A DNA stretch of 64,000 nt from Pseudomonadota bacterium (GTDB taxonomy: Bacteria > Pseudomonadota > Alphaproteobacteria > Acetobacterales > Acetobacteraceae): NCBI GenBank assembly GCA_021849425.1, contig JAJZSY010000001.1:225653-289652 (forward strand), written 5' to 3'. Under the pieces are notes generated by a model, which saw only the letters and a program-made list of their open reading frames with translations, was not told the DNA's origin and made no database searches. How positions within the stretch are numbered: the stretch's first letter is position 1; the number at the start of each line of letters is the position of its first letter. Shown piece after piece: positions 49,561 through 63,609 of the stretch. The translations under genes and the position numbers were made by a program.

Positions 49561-50697
49561 ATGACCGACGACCTGCCGCCCCACCCCGCTTTGCTGCCCG
49601 CGGGCTTCACCGACCTGCTGCCGCCGGACGCCGAGGCCGAGGCGCGGTTGACCGAAACGCTGACGGCGAGCTTCGGCGCGCATGGCTATCAGCGGGTCAA
49701 GCCGCCGCTGGTCGAGTTCGAGACCACGCTGCTCGCCGGCAGCGGTGCGGCCGTGGCCGAGCAGACCTTCCGGCTGATGGACCCCGAATCGCAGCGGATG
49801 ATGGGCGTGCGCGCCGACACCACGCCGCAGATCGCCCGCATCGCCACGACAAGGCTCGCCGCCGCCGCAAGGCCGCTGCGCCTCGCCTATGCCGGGCAGT
49901 GCCTGCTGGTGCGCGGCTCGCAGCTCGCCCCCGAGCGGCAGGTGGCGCAGGCGGGCATCGAGCTGATCGGGCCGGATCTGCCGGCGGCCGACGCCGAGAT
50001 CATCATCACCGCCGCCGCCGCGCTCGCGGCGACCGGCATCGGCGAGGTCAGCGTCGATCTGACCATGCCGCCGCTGATCCCCGCCTTGCTGGGCGACACC
50101 TCGGCCCACACCGCGCTGGTCCGCGCGCTCGACCGCAAGGACGCCGCCGAGATCGCGGCGCATGGCGGCGCGCTGGCCCCGACGCTGCTCGCCCTGCTGG
50201 ATGCCGCCGGCACCGCCGAGACCGCGATCGTCCGCCTCGCGGCGATCGACCTGCCCGCCCCGGTTCGCGCCCTGGCGGACCGGCTGAGCGCCACGGTCGC
50301 CGCCATTCGCGCGCTGATGCCGGCCTTGCGGCTGACCATCGACCCGGTCGAGTTCCGCGGCTACCGCTACCATACCGGCGTCGCCCTCACGATCTTCGCG
50401 CCCGGCCGCCAGGCCGAGTTCGGCCGCGGCGGGCGCTATCTCTGCGACAATGGCGAATCGGCGACCGGGATCACCCTCTATCCCGACACGATCCTCGCCG
50501 TCGCCCCGCGCCCTTCCCTGCGCCCGCGCCTGTTCCTGCCCGCCGGCACCCCGGCCGATGCCGGGGCCCGCGCCCGCGCCGAGGGCTTCGCGACCATTCG
50601 CGGCCTCGCCGCCGCGGCGGATGACGCCGCCGAGGCGCGCCGCCTGTCCTGCTCCCATCTCTGGCGCGAGGGCCGCGCCGTTCCGCTCGAAGGATAA
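49561..50697 (+). CDS. hisZ: ATP phosphoribosyltransferase regulatory subunit
   Basis: 378 residues, a typical HisZ length. [27 protein letters not shown] starts the HisRS-like domain; [43 protein letters not shown] (motif 2) and [13 protein letters not shown] follow, then the 3' [28 protein letters not shown] block. It lacks the C-terminal anticodon domain, as expected. HisZ binds the short HisG and makes it regulated and active in histidine synthesis. It is 4 bp before purA, so one operon links histidine and purine pathways. Confidence 0.93.
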   Translation: MTDDLPPHPALLPAGFTDLLPPDAEAEARLTETLTASFGAHGYQRVKPPLVEFETTLLAGSGAAVAEQTFRLMDPESQRMMGVRADTTPQIARIATTRLAAAARPLRLAYAGQCLLVRGSQLAPERQVAQAGIELIGPDLPAADAEIIITAAAALAATGIGEVSVDLTMPPLIPALLGDTSAHTALVRALDRKDAAEIAAHGGALAPTLLALLDAAGTAETAIVRLAAIDLPAPVRALADRLSATVAAIRALMPALRLTIDPVEFRGYRYHTGVALTIFAPGRQAEFGRGGRYLCDNGESATGITLYPDTILAVAPRPSLRPRLFLPAGTPADAGARARAEGFATIRGLAAAADDAAEARRLSCSHLWREGRAVPLEG

Positions 50698-50701
50698 CGC
50701 C

Positions 50702-51991
50702 ATGGCAAATGTCACCATCATCGGCGCGCAATGGGGCGACGAGGGCAAGGGAAAGGTGGTCGACTGGCTGGCCTCCCGCGCCGATGTCGTCGTCCGTTTC
50801 CAGGGCGGGCACAATGCCGGGCACACGCTCGTGGTCGGCAACCAGACCTACAAGCTCTCGCTGCTTCCCTCCGGCCTCGTGCGCGGCAAGCTCGGCGTGA
50901 TCGGCAATGGCGTGGTGGTCGACCCGGTAGCGCTGCTCGCCGAAATCGGCCGGGTGCGCGCGCAGGGGCTGAACGTCTCGCCGGAAACCCTGCGCATCGC
51001 CGACAACGCGCCGCTGATCCTGCCGCTGCACGCCGCCCTCGACGCCGCGCGCGAGGCGGCACGCGGCGCACGGCGCATCGGCACCACCGGCCGCGGCATC
51101 GGCCCCGCCTATGAGGATAAGGTCGCCCGCCGCGCCATCCGCATCTGCGACCTCGCCGAACCCGAAACGCTCGACTGGCGGCTCGACGAGCTGCTGCTGC
51201 ACCACAACACGCTGCTGGCCGGCCTCGGCGCGCCCACCTTCGGCAAGGCCGAGCTGATGGATCAGCTCCTCGCTCTGGCACCGCAGATCCTGCCCTTCGC
51301 CGAGCCGGTGTGGGAACGGCTGGCGGAGGCCAAGAAGGCCGGCGCGCGCATCCTGTTCGAGGGCGCGCAGGCGGTGATGCTCGATGTCGATCACGGCACC
51401 TACCCGTTCGTCACCTCGTCCAACACCGTTTCCGGCCAGATCGCGGCGGGCGCCGGCGTCGGGCCCGACGCGGCGGGGCGGGTGCTCGGCATCGCCAAGG
51501 CCTATTCCACCCGCGTCGGCTCCGGCCCCTTCCCGACCGAGCAGGACAACGAGATCGGCCGCCATCTCGGCGAGCGCGGGCACGAATTCGGCACCGTCAC
51601 CGGCCGCGCCCGCCGCTGCGGCTGGTTCGACGCCGCCCTGGTCCGCCAGGCGGTGAAGGTCGGCGGCATCCAGGGCCTGGCGCTGACCAAGCTCGACGTG
51701 CTCGACGGGATGACGACGCTGCAGATCGGCGTCGGCTACCGCATCGGCGGCGAAACCCTGCCCCATCTGCCGCCCGGCGCCGCGGCGCAGGCGAAGGCCG
51801 AGCCGGTCTATGAAACCATCGAGGGCTGGTCCGGCTCGACCCGCGGCGCCCGCTCCTATGCCGATCTGCCGGCGCAGGCGATCAAATATGTCCGCCGCAT
51901 CGAGGAGCTGGTGGAATGCCCGGTCACCCTGCTCTCCACCAGCCCCGAGCGGGACGACACGATCCTGATGCAGGACCCCTTCGCGGACTGA
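50702..51991 (+). CDS. purA: Adenylosuccinate synthetase
   Basis: 429 residues from the ATG at 50702. [22 protein letters not shown] carries the GTP-binding start, [14 protein letters not shown] the catalytic His, [25 protein letters not shown] the IMP site, [35 protein letters not shown] and [16 protein letters not shown] later motifs. All catalytic residues appear intact. The enzyme makes adenylosuccinate from IMP and aspartate in AMP synthesis. Confidence 0.97.
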   Translation: MANVTIIGAQWGDEGKGKVVDWLASRADVVVRFQGGHNAGHTLVVGNQTYKLSLLPSGLVRGKLGVIGNGVVVDPVALLAEIGRVRAQGLNVSPETLRIADNAPLILPLHAALDAAREAARGARRIGTTGRGIGPAYEDKVARRAIRICDLAEPETLDWRLDELLLHHNTLLAGLGAPTFGKAELMDQLLALAPQILPFAEPVWERLAEAKKAGARILFEGAQAVMLDVDHGTYPFVTSSNTVSGQIAAGAGVGPDAAGRVLGIAKAYSTRVGSGPFPTEQDNEIGRHLGERGHEFGTVTGRARRCGWFDAALVRQAVKVGGIQGLALTKLDVLDGMTTLQIGVGYRIGGETLPHLPPGAAAQAKAEPVYETIEGWSGSTRGARSYADLPAQAIKYVRRIEELVECPVTLLSTSPERDDTILMQDPFAD

Positions 51992-52070
51992 GCGCAACGC
52001 GGCACAATCCCGCGCCGTGACAGGCGGCGCGGCGGCGGCAACGACCGCCCCGGACATGGAGGAGACGACG

Positions 52071-54566
52071 ATGAAACCGAGATCAGCCATCCCGCACGCG
52101 CGGCGACTCGCACTTCGGGCCGCCGTGGCGATGGCGGCGGGCGCGCTCGCCGCGCCGCTGGCGCCCGCGGCGAAGGCCGCACAAGCGCCCGCGGCGAAGG
52201 CGCCCCTCATCGTCGCGCCGCTCGCGCCGGCGCAGCCGCGGGACGCGAAAGCCAGGGCAACCGGCGCCAAGGCGCCGATCGCCATCCGCACCATCCGCGT
52301 CAATGTCGCCCCGCTCGCCGGTGCGGCGATCAACGCGGCGAAATGGCCCGCCCTCGTGCAGCAACTGGGCAGCCGGCAGATCAACGTTGCCGGCAACCCG
52401 AGCGTCGTCGCCGCCCTTGGCCGCTCCGCTTCCGGCGTCAACCTGCAGAACAGCCAGGCCAACCCCTACCAGCCGGACATCATCTATCACGGCTTCACCC
52501 TCTCGCCGATCCAGGGCACGCCGGAGGGCATCAGCGTCTATGTCGGCGGCGCGCGCTTCAACGTTCCCTTCGGCGACCTCGCGCTGTGGAGCGTGCTGCC
52601 GCAGGCGGCGATCGCGCATATCAGCGTCGAGGACGCCAACCCGCTCTTCGGCCTCAACGCCCTCGGCGGCGCGCTCAGCGTGCAGATGAAGAACGGCTTC
52701 ACCTATCATCGCGGCGAGGTCGAGCTGTCCGGCGGCTCGTTCGGCACGCTGCGCGGCAACGGCCAGTATGGCATAAGCCACGGCGACACCGCCGCCTATA
52801 TCGCGGTGCAGGGCGCGCGCTCGGGCGGCTGGCGCGACCTGCAATCCTCGGCCCTCGAAAGCGCCTATGCCGATCTCGGCTGGCGCGGCCCGCATGCCGA
52901 GCTGCACATCAACGGCATGTTCGGCCATTCCTTCCTCAACGGCCCGGCGACGGTGCCGGCGAAGCTGCTCGCGATCGCGCCGGGAGCAGAATATACCGGG
53001 CCGAACTCGATCGAGGACACCTATGCGCGCATCGCCGCGACGCTGAACGACCGGATCGACAGCCACACATCGGTGCAGGCGGTGTTGTATTACGACCATC
53101 TGCGCGAGCACCTGATCAACGGCAACGGGCCGGTCGATGCGCAATGCACCGACGGCTCGACCAGCCATCTCTGCGGGCTGGGCTCGACGACGCCGGCCAC
53201 CCTGCTCGGCGGGGGCACCGTGCCCTATTTCGCGGTGCCGTCCGGCTATGTCGGCTACGGCTCGCTCGCGGTGAACAGCACCACTACCGATGGCTACGGC
53301 GCCACCGCCCAGCTCAGCCGCAAGGACGTGCTGTTCGGGCTGAAGAACCACCTGATCGCCGGCGCGAGCTTCGATGGCGGCTTCACCACCTTCACCGCCA
53401 CCAATTTCGACGGGCTGCTCAACGCCGTCCGCGTCTATGCCGCGCCGCCGGGCAGCGGACAGGGCTACCAGACCGACGAGCCGGGCGCCCTGCCCTCGGC
53501 CGAGGCCATCCGCAACGCCTATTACGGCCTCTATCTGTCGGATTCGCTCGACCTGACCCCCCGCCTCACCCTGACGCTCGGCGGGCGGCTCAACATCGCC
53601 CAGATCGACCTGCACAATACCGAGGCCGCGAGCGTGCTCGCCGCGGGCCAGGTGCAGAACCCGGCGGATCTCAGCGGGCATCACAACTACCAGCACTTCA
53701 ACCCCACGATCGGCTTCAGCTACCGGCTGACCCCGCTCGCCTCGCTCTATGGCAGCTACTCGGAGGCCAATGCCGCGCCCACCCCGGCCGAGCTGACCTG
53801 CGCCAACCCCACCGACCCCTGCACCCTGTCCAACTTCATCACCTTCGACCCCAACCTGAAGCAGACCGTCACCAAGAATCTCGAAGCCGGCATCCGCGGG
53901 GCGCTGCTGGTCGGCGGTGACGGCACGCTGACCTACAATTTCGATTACTACCACATCCGCGCGAATGACGATGTCGAGTTCCTCGCCACCGACCTCAACA
54001 ACAACACCAACGGCTATTTCGCCAATATCGGCGGCGTGCTGCGCCAGGGCGCCGATCTCGCCCTGCGGCTCGATTTCGCGAAATGGGATGCGTATTTCAA
54101 CTATTCGCTGATCGAGGCGACCTATCGGAGCGGCTTTCAGGTCGCCTCGCACAGCCCCTCGAATGTGGGCGGGGTGATCACCGTGCGGCCGGGCGACCGT
54201 CTGGCCGGCGTGCCGGAGAACCTTTTCAAGTTCGGCGCCGACTACAAGGCGACGCCGGCCTGGACGCTCGGCCTGTCGGCCAACGCGCAGACCGGCACGT
54301 ATCTGCATGGCGACCAGTCGAACCAGCAGCCGCAACTGCCCGGCTTCGTCGTGCTGAACGTCACCACCAGCTACCGGCTCACCCCGCGCATCACCGTGTT
54401 CGGCGAGGTCGATAACGTGACCGACGCGCATTATTACGTCTATGGCGGCTTCTCCAACCCCGCCGGCATCGCCTATGTGCTCGGCCCGGCCTATGCCGCC
54501 GACAACCGCGCCTATTCCACGGCGGCGCCGATCGCCGGCTATGCGGGGGTGAAGGTGAAGTTCTAG
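52071..54566 (+). CDS. TonB-dependent outer-membrane receptor
   Basis: 831 residues from the ATG at 52071, with GGAGGAG 7 bases upstream. A signal peptide (AMAAGALAAPLAPAAKAAQ) is followed by an Ala-rich linker and a plug with SVVAALGRSASGVNLQNSQANPYQPDIIYHGFTLSPIQGTPEGISVYVGGARF and FGLNALGGALSVQMKNGF, then a long beta-barrel ending VKVKF. FGEVDNVTDAHYYVYGGFSNP is a typical barrel end. The plug resembles receptors that take up metal chelates or sugars without a clear ligand assignment. It is monocistronic, ending in a palindromic repeat. Confidence 0.9.
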   Translation: MKPRSAIPHARRLALRAAVAMAAGALAAPLAPAAKAAQAPAAKAPLIVAPLAPAQPRDAKARATGAKAPIAIRTIRVNVAPLAGAAINAAKWPALVQQLGSRQINVAGNPSVVAALGRSASGVNLQNSQANPYQPDIIYHGFTLSPIQGTPEGISVYVGGARFNVPFGDLALWSVLPQAAIAHISVEDANPLFGLNALGGALSVQMKNGFTYHRGEVELSGGSFGTLRGNGQYGISHGDTAAYIAVQGARSGGWRDLQSSALESAYADLGWRGPHAELHINGMFGHSFLNGPATVPAKLLAIAPGAEYTGPNSIEDTYARIAATLNDRIDSHTSVQAVLYYDHLREHLINGNGPVDAQCTDGSTSHLCGLGSTTPATLLGGGTVPYFAVPSGYVGYGSLAVNSTTTDGYGATAQLSRKDVLFGLKNHLIAGASFDGGFTTFTATNFDGLLNAVRVYAAPPGSGQGYQTDEPGALPSAEAIRNAYYGLYLSDSLDLTPRLTLTLGGRLNIAQIDLHNTEAASVLAAGQVQNPADLSGHHNYQHFNPTIGFSYRLTPLASLYGSYSEANAAPTPAELTCANPTDPCTLSNFITFDPNLKQTVTKNLEAGIRGALLVGGDGTLTYNFDYYHIRANDDVEFLATDLNNNTNGYFANIGGVLRQGADLALRLDFAKWDAYFNYSLIEATYRSGFQVASHSPSNVGGVITVRPGDRLAGVPENLFKFGADYKATPAWTLGLSANAQTGTYLHGDQSNQQPQLPGFVVLNVTTSYRLTPRITVFGEVDNVTDAHYYVYGGFSNPAGIAYVLGPAYAADNRAYSTAAPIAGYAGVKVKF

Positions 54567-54612
54567 AGCATCATCCGATCAGATGGGGTCATCTGATCGG
54601 ATCAAGATGCTC
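54566..54612. repeat. Dispersed palindromic repeat / bidirectional terminator
   Basis: GAGCATC (54566-54572) pairs with GATGCTC (54606-54612) and an inner 13-bp perfect arm, ATCCGATCAGATG, pairs with 54590-54602 around a GGGT loop. This GAGCAT...ATGCTC form is a common dispersed palindrome in alphaproteobacterial genomes. It starts at the last base of the TonB receptor stop and lies between convergent genes, so it can serve as a terminator. Confidence 0.75.
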
Positions 54613-54638
54613 GGAATATCAATACGCCATGGCGCCGC

Positions 54639-55391
54639 TCAGCCGCCGCGGAAGGCCTGCACCGCGGCGGCGGCCCCCTGGGCGATGAAGGCGGCATCGG
54701 AGCCGACGGTGACGAGATCGAACCCGGCCGCGACCATCTTCCGCGCATAGGCGGGCGAACCCGTATGCACCGCGGCGCGCTTGCCGTGATGCTTCGCCCG
54801 GGCGAGGATGTGCAGGATCGCGTCATAGACGGGCGAGGCTTCCGGGTCGAAGCGCGGCGCCTCGCCGAGCGAGAGCGCGAGATCGTTCGGCCCGATATAG
54901 ACCGCGTCCAGCTCGGGGATCGACACGATCTCGTCGATCGCCTCCAGCGCCGCGCGCGTCTCGATCATCGCGAAGCCGGTCACCATGTCATCGGCGCGGC
55001 GCGCGTAATCGGCGCCATGCACGAGGGCGGCGCGGATCGGGCCATAGCTGCGCCGGCCGCGCGGCGCGTAGCGCAGGCAGGAGGCGAAGGCCTCGGCCTC
55101 TTGCCGCGAATTGATCATCGGGCAGATCACGCCGAGCGCGCCGGCATCGATCGACTTCATCACGATTCCCGGGTCGAACCACGGCACCCGCACCATCGGG
55201 ATCACATCGGCGGCGGCCATCGCCGTCAGCATCGGCACCAGGCCCGAATAGTCCACCAGCCCGTGCTGCATGTCGACCGTCAGGCTATCCCAGCCCTGCC
55301 GCGCCATCAGCTCGGTGGCGAAGCCGGCGGGGACCGACAGCCAGCCATTCAGCACGGCACGGCCGGACTCCCAATGTTGTTGCAGCGTCAT
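54639..55391 (-). CDS. HpcH/HpaI family aldolase
   Basis: 250 residues from the ATG at 55391. NGWLSVPAGFATELMARQGWDSLTVDMQHGLVDY is the family start, with the catalytic His-Glu/Asp context in DMQHG; VIPMVRVPWFDPGIVMKSIDAGALGVICPMINSRQEAEAFASCLRYAPRGRRSYGPIRAAL and MIETRAALEAIDEIVSIPELDAVYIGPNDLALSLG follow, with the metal-binding E and D. Members cleave 2-oxo-4-hydroxy acids in aromatic or sugar-acid breakdown; the substrate is unknown. Upstream lies a structured RNA ending in a terminator 187 bp before its start. Confidence 0.88.
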   Translation of the reverse strand: MTLQQHWESGRAVLNGWLSVPAGFATELMARQGWDSLTVDMQHGLVDYSGLVPMLTAMAAADVIPMVRVPWFDPGIVMKSIDAGALGVICPMINSRQEAEAFASCLRYAPRGRRSYGPIRAALVHGADYARRADDMVTGFAMIETRAALEAIDEIVSIPELDAVYIGPNDLALSLGEAPRFDPEASPVYDAILHILARAKHHGKRAAVHTGSPAYARKMVAAGFDLVTVGSDAAFIAQGAAAAVQAFRGG

Positions 55392-55577
55392 CGTATATCC
55401 TCCCGCATGATTTGACGGCAGCATTCCATAGCTGGCCGCGCGAGACAAACCGCATCGGCACCCACCTCGTGATCCGCGGCGTGTCTGCCCTGCAACACTC
55501 CGTCGCGAAACCGCGCCGGTTGCCATCGCGCGATTGCGATCGGCGATCGATGAGGCTACATTTCACTGAAATGACAC
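55392..55577. other. Intergenic region before the aldolase gene
   Basis: 186 bp between the terminator of the structured RNA (55578) and the aldolase start (55391). It may hold the aldolase promoter if the RNA is independent, or the leader's expression platform if not. No obvious gene or further hairpin is visible. Confidence 0.4.
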
Positions 55578-55608
55578 AAAAAAAGCCCCGCCGGAACACC
55601 GGCGGGGC
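55578..55608 (-). terminator. Strong intrinsic terminator ending the structured RNA
   Basis: GCCCCGCCGG (55585-55594) pairs perfectly with CCGGCGGGGC (55599-55608) around an AACA loop and is followed on the minus strand by seven T (55584-55578). No protein gene ends before it on this strand, so it ends a non-coding or leader transcript. Confidence 0.9.
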
Positions 55609-55760
55609 AGTCAACAGGGAGGCTTCACGTCTGGGAGACGTCGGGATCCGAAGACCCCTATCCGGTCGGTCAGGACCGGATGGCAAACGGCATCGCTGCC
55701 GAAACTCCTGAGCGGGCGAACCCGTCTCTCATGCAGATAATGCGCCGCGAGCCCCGGAAA
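55578..55760 (-). ncRNA. Unidentified structured RNA (free sRNA or leader of the aldolase gene)
   Basis: On the minus strand between the alpha/beta hydrolase and the aldolase, a run of hairpins is visible: CGGG-TTCG-CCCG (55724-55713), GGCA-GCGA-TGCC (55700-55689), ATCCGGTC-CTGACC-GACCGGAT (55681-55660), GGGGTC-TTCG-GATCCC (55658-55643), ACGTCT-CCC-AGACGT (55641-55627) and a terminator. Two loops are UUCG. The 55658-55643 stem pairs by G-U on this strand but has an A-C mismatch on the other, which fixes the strand. The 5' end is not known. I match it to no known family. Confidence 0.6.
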
Positions 55761-55804
55761 AGGGGGGACGGCATGAAGCCGCCATGAACTTATCGCATAA
55801 CCTG

Positions 55805-55864
55805 AATGTCTGCGACGCGGCTCAGGCCGCGTCTAATGTCCGCAACGCGGCTCAGGCCGCGCTG
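55805..55864. repeat. Tandem 30-bp repeat covering the 3' end of the hydrolase gene
   Basis: Two 30-bp units (55805-55834, 55835-55864) differ at five positions; each holds the hairpin CGCGGC-TCAG-GCCGCG. The stop codon of the alpha/beta hydrolase lies in the second unit's loop (55852-55854), so the first unit is a copy of the gene's end. It may enhance transcription ending or be a replication-slippage product. Confidence 0.7.
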
Positions 55865-56697
55865 GCCAGGGCGGCGAGCTCCTGGTTGAACCGCTCGGCG
55901 AATTCGTATTGCGGGGTGTGCCCGCATTCGGGGTAGAGCGAGAGCCGCCCCTGCGGCACGGTTTCGGCGATATGCCGCGCCATTGCCGGCAGCACGATAT
56001 CGTCCTCCTCGCCCTGGGTGACCAGCGCCGGCCGGTCGAGCGCGGCCAGCGTGTCGGTGAAGTCGAGCGTGCGCATCAGCAGGAAGGCGCGCACCGCCGG
56101 CGGGGTGAGCGCGAAGCCCGCCAGCGCCCGCTCGGCATCGGCCGCCGGCAGCGGCCGGTGGGTGGTGGCGTGGATCACGCTGCGCGCGCCCTCGATCATC
56201 ACCGCCGGATCGTCGCTGGCCGCCATCACCGCGCCCTCGATGAAGCGGGGGCCGATATGCATTGGCGGGTTCGAGGAAATCACCGCGGCGCCGACGAAGT
56301 TCACCGCACTCACATTGCGGGTGCCGTGCCGGGCGAGATAGTCGCCGACGACGTAGCCGCCATAGCTCGCCGCGACCAGCACCGGCCGGCGCAGGCCGAG
56401 CGCGATCATCACCGCGGCGATGTCGTCCGCCCAGTGCGCGCCGGTCTGGTAGAGTTCAGGGTCGAGCGGCCGGTCGGAAAACCCGTGGCCGCGCAGGTCC
56501 ATGCAGACCAGGCGGAAGCGCTCGCGCAGCGCGCTGTCGAACTGCCCGCGCCAGGCGAGATAGCAGGACGACCAGCCATGGATGAACAGGATGGGCTGCG
56601 CCGCTTCCGGCCCCCATTCACGCACATGCAGCCCGACGCCGCCCGAGCCCATCACCCGATGGACCCGGCCGGCCTCGTGCTCGATCATTCCGCCCAC
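55852..56697 (-). CDS. Alpha/beta hydrolase
   Basis: 281 residues. FIHGWSSCYLAWRGQFDSALRERFRLVCMDLRGHGFSDRPLDPELY forms the oxyanion region; the nucleophile elbow is VAASYGGYVVGDYLA (Ser in the ASYGG position); VTQGEEDDIVLPAMA carries the acid and LYPECGHTPQYEFAERFN the catalytic His. It is a typical serine hydrolase or esterase of unknown substrate. It follows the acs stop by 14 bp in the same direction, so they may be one operon. It is not an S-formylglutathione hydrolase by motif. Confidence 0.88.
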   Translation of the reverse strand: MGGMIEHEAGRVHRVMGSGGVGLHVREWGPEAAQPILFIHGWSSCYLAWRGQFDSALRERFRLVCMDLRGHGFSDRPLDPELYQTGAHWADDIAAVMIALGLRRPVLVAASYGGYVVGDYLARHGTRNVSAVNFVGAAVISSNPPMHIGPRFIEGAVMAASDDPAVMIEGARSVIHATTHRPLPAADAERALAGFALTPPAVRAFLLMRTLDFTDTLAALDRPALVTQGEEDDIVLPAMARHIAETVPQGRLSLYPECGHTPQYEFAERFNQELAALASAA

Positions 56698-56711
56698 CGC
56701 CGCGCGGCCGC

Positions 56712-58646
<1,935 letters not shown>

Positions 58647-58741
58647 GCTCGGTTCCTCATCAAATTTATTAAGCCATTTTTTTTACCGGTATGGCATGTT
58701 TGTGCGGCATCCGAAAGTATTGCGCTGCAAAAAACCGTTGC

Positions 58742-61015
<2,274 letters not shown>

Positions 61016-61162
61016 GTCCGGTCCCTCCCTGGGTCGGGCCAGAATGCGCGATCAGGGTCGCCCGGACAACCGGGCTTTCACATGGCAGGATAGCGATGAA
61101 GAGTTTGTCAGATACCGGGCTGTTCCGGCCCCTCGGGGCGCTCCGGGCATGTACCGGAGCGT

Positions 61163-61248
61163 TGGTGCGGTCGAGAAGACTCGAACTTCCACAGGGTTTC
61201 CCCCACAAGCACCTCAAGCTTGCGCGTCTACCATTCCGCCACGACCGC
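61163..61248 (-). tRNA. tRNA-Leu (anticodon GAG)
   Basis: The reverse complement gives an 86-base class II tRNA: acceptor GCGGTCG pairs with CGACCGC, the D-arm has TGGCGGAATGGTAGACGC, the anticodon loop CTTGAGG reads CUC codons, a long variable arm (TGTGGGGGAAACCCTGTG) is present, and the T-arm is AAGTTCGAGTCTT. CCA is encoded. Confidence 0.95.
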
Positions 61249-61272
61249 CTCGCAGCGGGAGCGCTATAGCCG

Positions 61273-61959
61273 ATGGCGCGCGCCGTATCAACAACCCATG
61301 ACCACATCGAATGGGCAAAAGCGCCGGGCCTGACCGATTATCCCGCGGCACTCGCGGAAATGCAGGCCCGGGCGGCGGCGATCCACGCGGGCGCGGCGGC
61401 CGAGCGCGTCTGGCTGGTCGAGCATCCGCCGCTCTACACCGCCGGCACCTCGGCGCGCGACGCGGATCTGCTGCGCGCCGGCGATGCCGCGGTTTTCCGC
61501 ACCGGGCGCGGCGGCCAGTGGACCTATCACGGGCCGGGCCAGCGCGTCGCCTATGTCATGCTCGACCTGTCGCGGCCGCATGGCACGGTCCCGCCGCGCG
61601 ACCTGCGGGGCTATGTCACCGGGCTCGAATCCTGGCTGATCGCCGCACTGGCCGGATTCGGCGTGCGCGGCGAAACCCGGGCCGACCGGGTCGGCATCTG
61701 GGTTGCCGATGCCGCCGGCCGCGAGTTCAAGATCGCGGCGATCGGCGTGCGGGTATCGCGCTGGGTCAGCTATCACGGCATCGCGCTCAATGTCGCGCCC
61801 GATCTCGGCCGCTTCGGCGGCATCGTGCCCTGCGGCATCAGCGAGCACGGCGTTACCTCGCTCGCCGCACTCGGCATCGCCGCGCCGATGGAGGCGGTCG
61901 ATGCCGCGCTGGCCGATGCCTTCGCCGGGGTTTTCGGCGCCGCGGCGCGGCCGGTCTGA
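61273..61959 (+). CDS. lipB: Octanoyltransferase (lipoate biosynthesis)
   Basis: 228 residues. [44 protein letters not shown] (the RGG-x-T-Y-H-G-P-G-Q motif), the catalytic Lys in [28 protein letters not shown] and the catalytic Cys in [18 protein letters not shown] are all LipB signatures. It moves octanoyl groups from acyl carrier protein to lipoyl domains, supplying the oxoacid dehydrogenases. It begins 24 bp from tRNA-Leu in the other direction. Confidence 0.96.
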   Translation: MARAVSTTHDHIEWAKAPGLTDYPAALAEMQARAAAIHAGAAAERVWLVEHPPLYTAGTSARDADLLRAGDAAVFRTGRGGQWTYHGPGQRVAYVMLDLSRPHGTVPPRDLRGYVTGLESWLIAALAGFGVRGETRADRVGIWVADAAGREFKIAAIGVRVSRWVSYHGIALNVAPDLGRFGGIVPCGISEHGVTSLAALGIAAPMEAVDAALADAFAGVFGAAARPV

Positions 61960-61964
61960 GCCGC

Positions 61965-63443
61965 TCAGCCGGCGACCGGCACCGCCGGGGCGCGGCGGAA
62001 GGCGGCGGCGAGCCGCCGCGCCATGCCGGTCATCCGCCTTGGCGCAAGCGCCAGCATCACCGCGAGGAAAATCACCCCCGCCACGCCGCCGCCAATCAAG
62101 AGTTGCAGCCGCAGCCCGAAGGCGAGACCGAACTCCCGCGCCAGCGCCGCCATCAGCGCGGCGGTGCCGAGCCGCGCACCGATCAGCGCCGCGACCGGTG
62201 CGCCCATCAGCCGCAGCAGCGGCCAGGCCGGCTGGCCGATCCCGATCGACAGCGCCGGCAGCATCAGCAGCGCCACCACCAGCCCGCGGGCGGAGAGCGC
62301 CCAGCCGAGCGGCACCAGCCCGAACGGCGCCGCGAACCAGGCGGCGAACGCGATGGTGCCGGCATTCATCGCGGCGAAGGCCGAAACCAGCCCCGGCCGG
62401 CGCAGCGCCGTCAGCATCGGCTTGACGAAGGCATAGATGGTCGAGGCGGGGACGATCAGGCTGAGCGCCGCGAATACCGGCGCCGCGCTGGCCCAGCGCG
62501 CGCCGAACATCAGCACCACCAGCGGCCCCGCCACCGCGCCGCTCACCGCCGCGGCGCCGAGCGAGAGAATGGCGAGAATGTCCATCAGCGCCAATGCCAC
62601 CGCGAAGCGCCGCGCCGGGTCCTCGCGGACCGCGACGAAAATCGGCAGGAACACCTTGCTGGCCGGCAGGATCGCGAGTTCCTGCAACACCTCGGCCAGC
62701 CGCTGGGCGATCCGGAACTCGCCCACCGCCACCACCGGCACGCGCATGCCGACCAGCACGACATAGCCGGTATGGGCGAGGTAATCGACGAAGGCCGCCC
62801 CCATCATCGGCAGGTTGAAGCTGAGGGCGGCGGCCAGCGCTGCCCAGCGCGGCGGCGCCGGCGGTCGCCATCCGGCGGCGATGGATGCGGCCAGCGCGTA
62901 AAACCCGATCCCCACCATGCGCTGCACCACCAGCGCCGCCAGCCCATAGCCACGAAACACCAGCGCCAGCGCCACGGCCCCGCCCAGCACCGTGCTGCCG
63001 ACCGACATGAGGCTGAGGGCGCGGAACCTGAACGCCTGCGACAGCCGCGCCGCCGGGACGATCAGGAAGGCGCCGAGCAGGATGTTGAGCGAGAGCGCGC
63101 GGGTTACCCAGCCGAGGGCGGGGGCGCGGTAATAGGCGGCGATCGGCGCAGCGGCGGCGAAGAGCAGGATGGTGACCAGCACGGCAAGGATGAGCTGCGC
63201 CCAGAACGCCCCGGCCTCGACCACCCGATCCCCCGGCGCGGCGACCACCTGCTCGCCGGCGCCGCCGGCGGTGACCATGCGGGCGAGTTCGGAAATCGCC
63301 GAGGCGAGGGCGACGGTTCCGACATCCTGCGCCGAGACGTGGCGGAGCAGGATCACCAGCACGGCGAAACCGAAACTCCGCTCGCCGAGCACGGTCAGCA
63401 GGTTCCACGCCGTTCCCCTCGCCGCGCCGCGCTGCAGGCTCAC
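61965..63443 (-). CDS. Polysaccharide flippase (Wzx/MOP superfamily)
   Basis: 492 residues if started at the GTG at 63443, which gives VSLQRGAARGTAWNLLTVLGERSFGFAVLVILLRHVSAQDVG, the usual first helix; an ATG at 63530 adds 29 polar residues and looks less likely. About 12-14 hydrophobic segments, with FRALSLMSVGSTVLGGAVALAL and FNLPMMGAAFVDYLAHTGYVVLVGMRVPVVAVGEFRIAQRL, fit the O-antigen/exopolysaccharide flippase family. It would export lipid-linked sugars. No sugar-synthesis genes adjoin. Its end is 6 bp from the lipB stop (convergent). Confidence 0.87.
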   Translation of the reverse strand: MSLQRGAARGTAWNLLTVLGERSFGFAVLVILLRHVSAQDVGTVALASAISELARMVTAGGAGEQVVAAPGDRVVEAGAFWAQLILAVLVTILLFAAAAPIAAYYRAPALGWVTRALSLNILLGAFLIVPAARLSQAFRFRALSLMSVGSTVLGGAVALALVFRGYGLAALVVQRMVGIGFYALAASIAAGWRPPAPPRWAALAAALSFNLPMMGAAFVDYLAHTGYVVLVGMRVPVVAVGEFRIAQRLAEVLQELAILPASKVFLPIFVAVREDPARRFAVALALMDILAILSLGAAAVSGAVAGPLVVLMFGARWASAAPVFAALSLIVPASTIYAFVKPMLTALRRPGLVSAFAAMNAGTIAFAAWFAAPFGLVPLGWALSARGLVVALLMLPALSIGIGQPAWPLLRLMGAPVAALIGARLGTAALMAALAREFGLAFGLRLQLLIGGGVAGVIFLAVMLALAPRRMTGMARRLAAAFRRAPAVPVAG

Positions 63444-63609
63444 GCCGCGCCCCTCGCCGCCACGCGGGCGCGATATCCGCAAATCATCATGCCCGAAGAT
63501 TACATCCTGAAAAGATTTCTGCCCATCCACCGGGACAACCGGGCGTTACACTCTTTACGAACCCGCCCCGGCTCACTAAGAACACGCTTGCATACGCCGT
63601 GACCCCGGC

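Noticed and set aside
58680..58715. A TGGCATG...TGC sequence near acs, considered as a sigma-54 site
   Set aside because: The GG-GC spacing is 9 rather than 10 bases, and the orientation points away from acs.
61016..61162. Possible riboswitch between maeB and tRNA-Leu
   Set aside because: Only scattered short GC stems are visible; no terminator or conserved aptamer motif.
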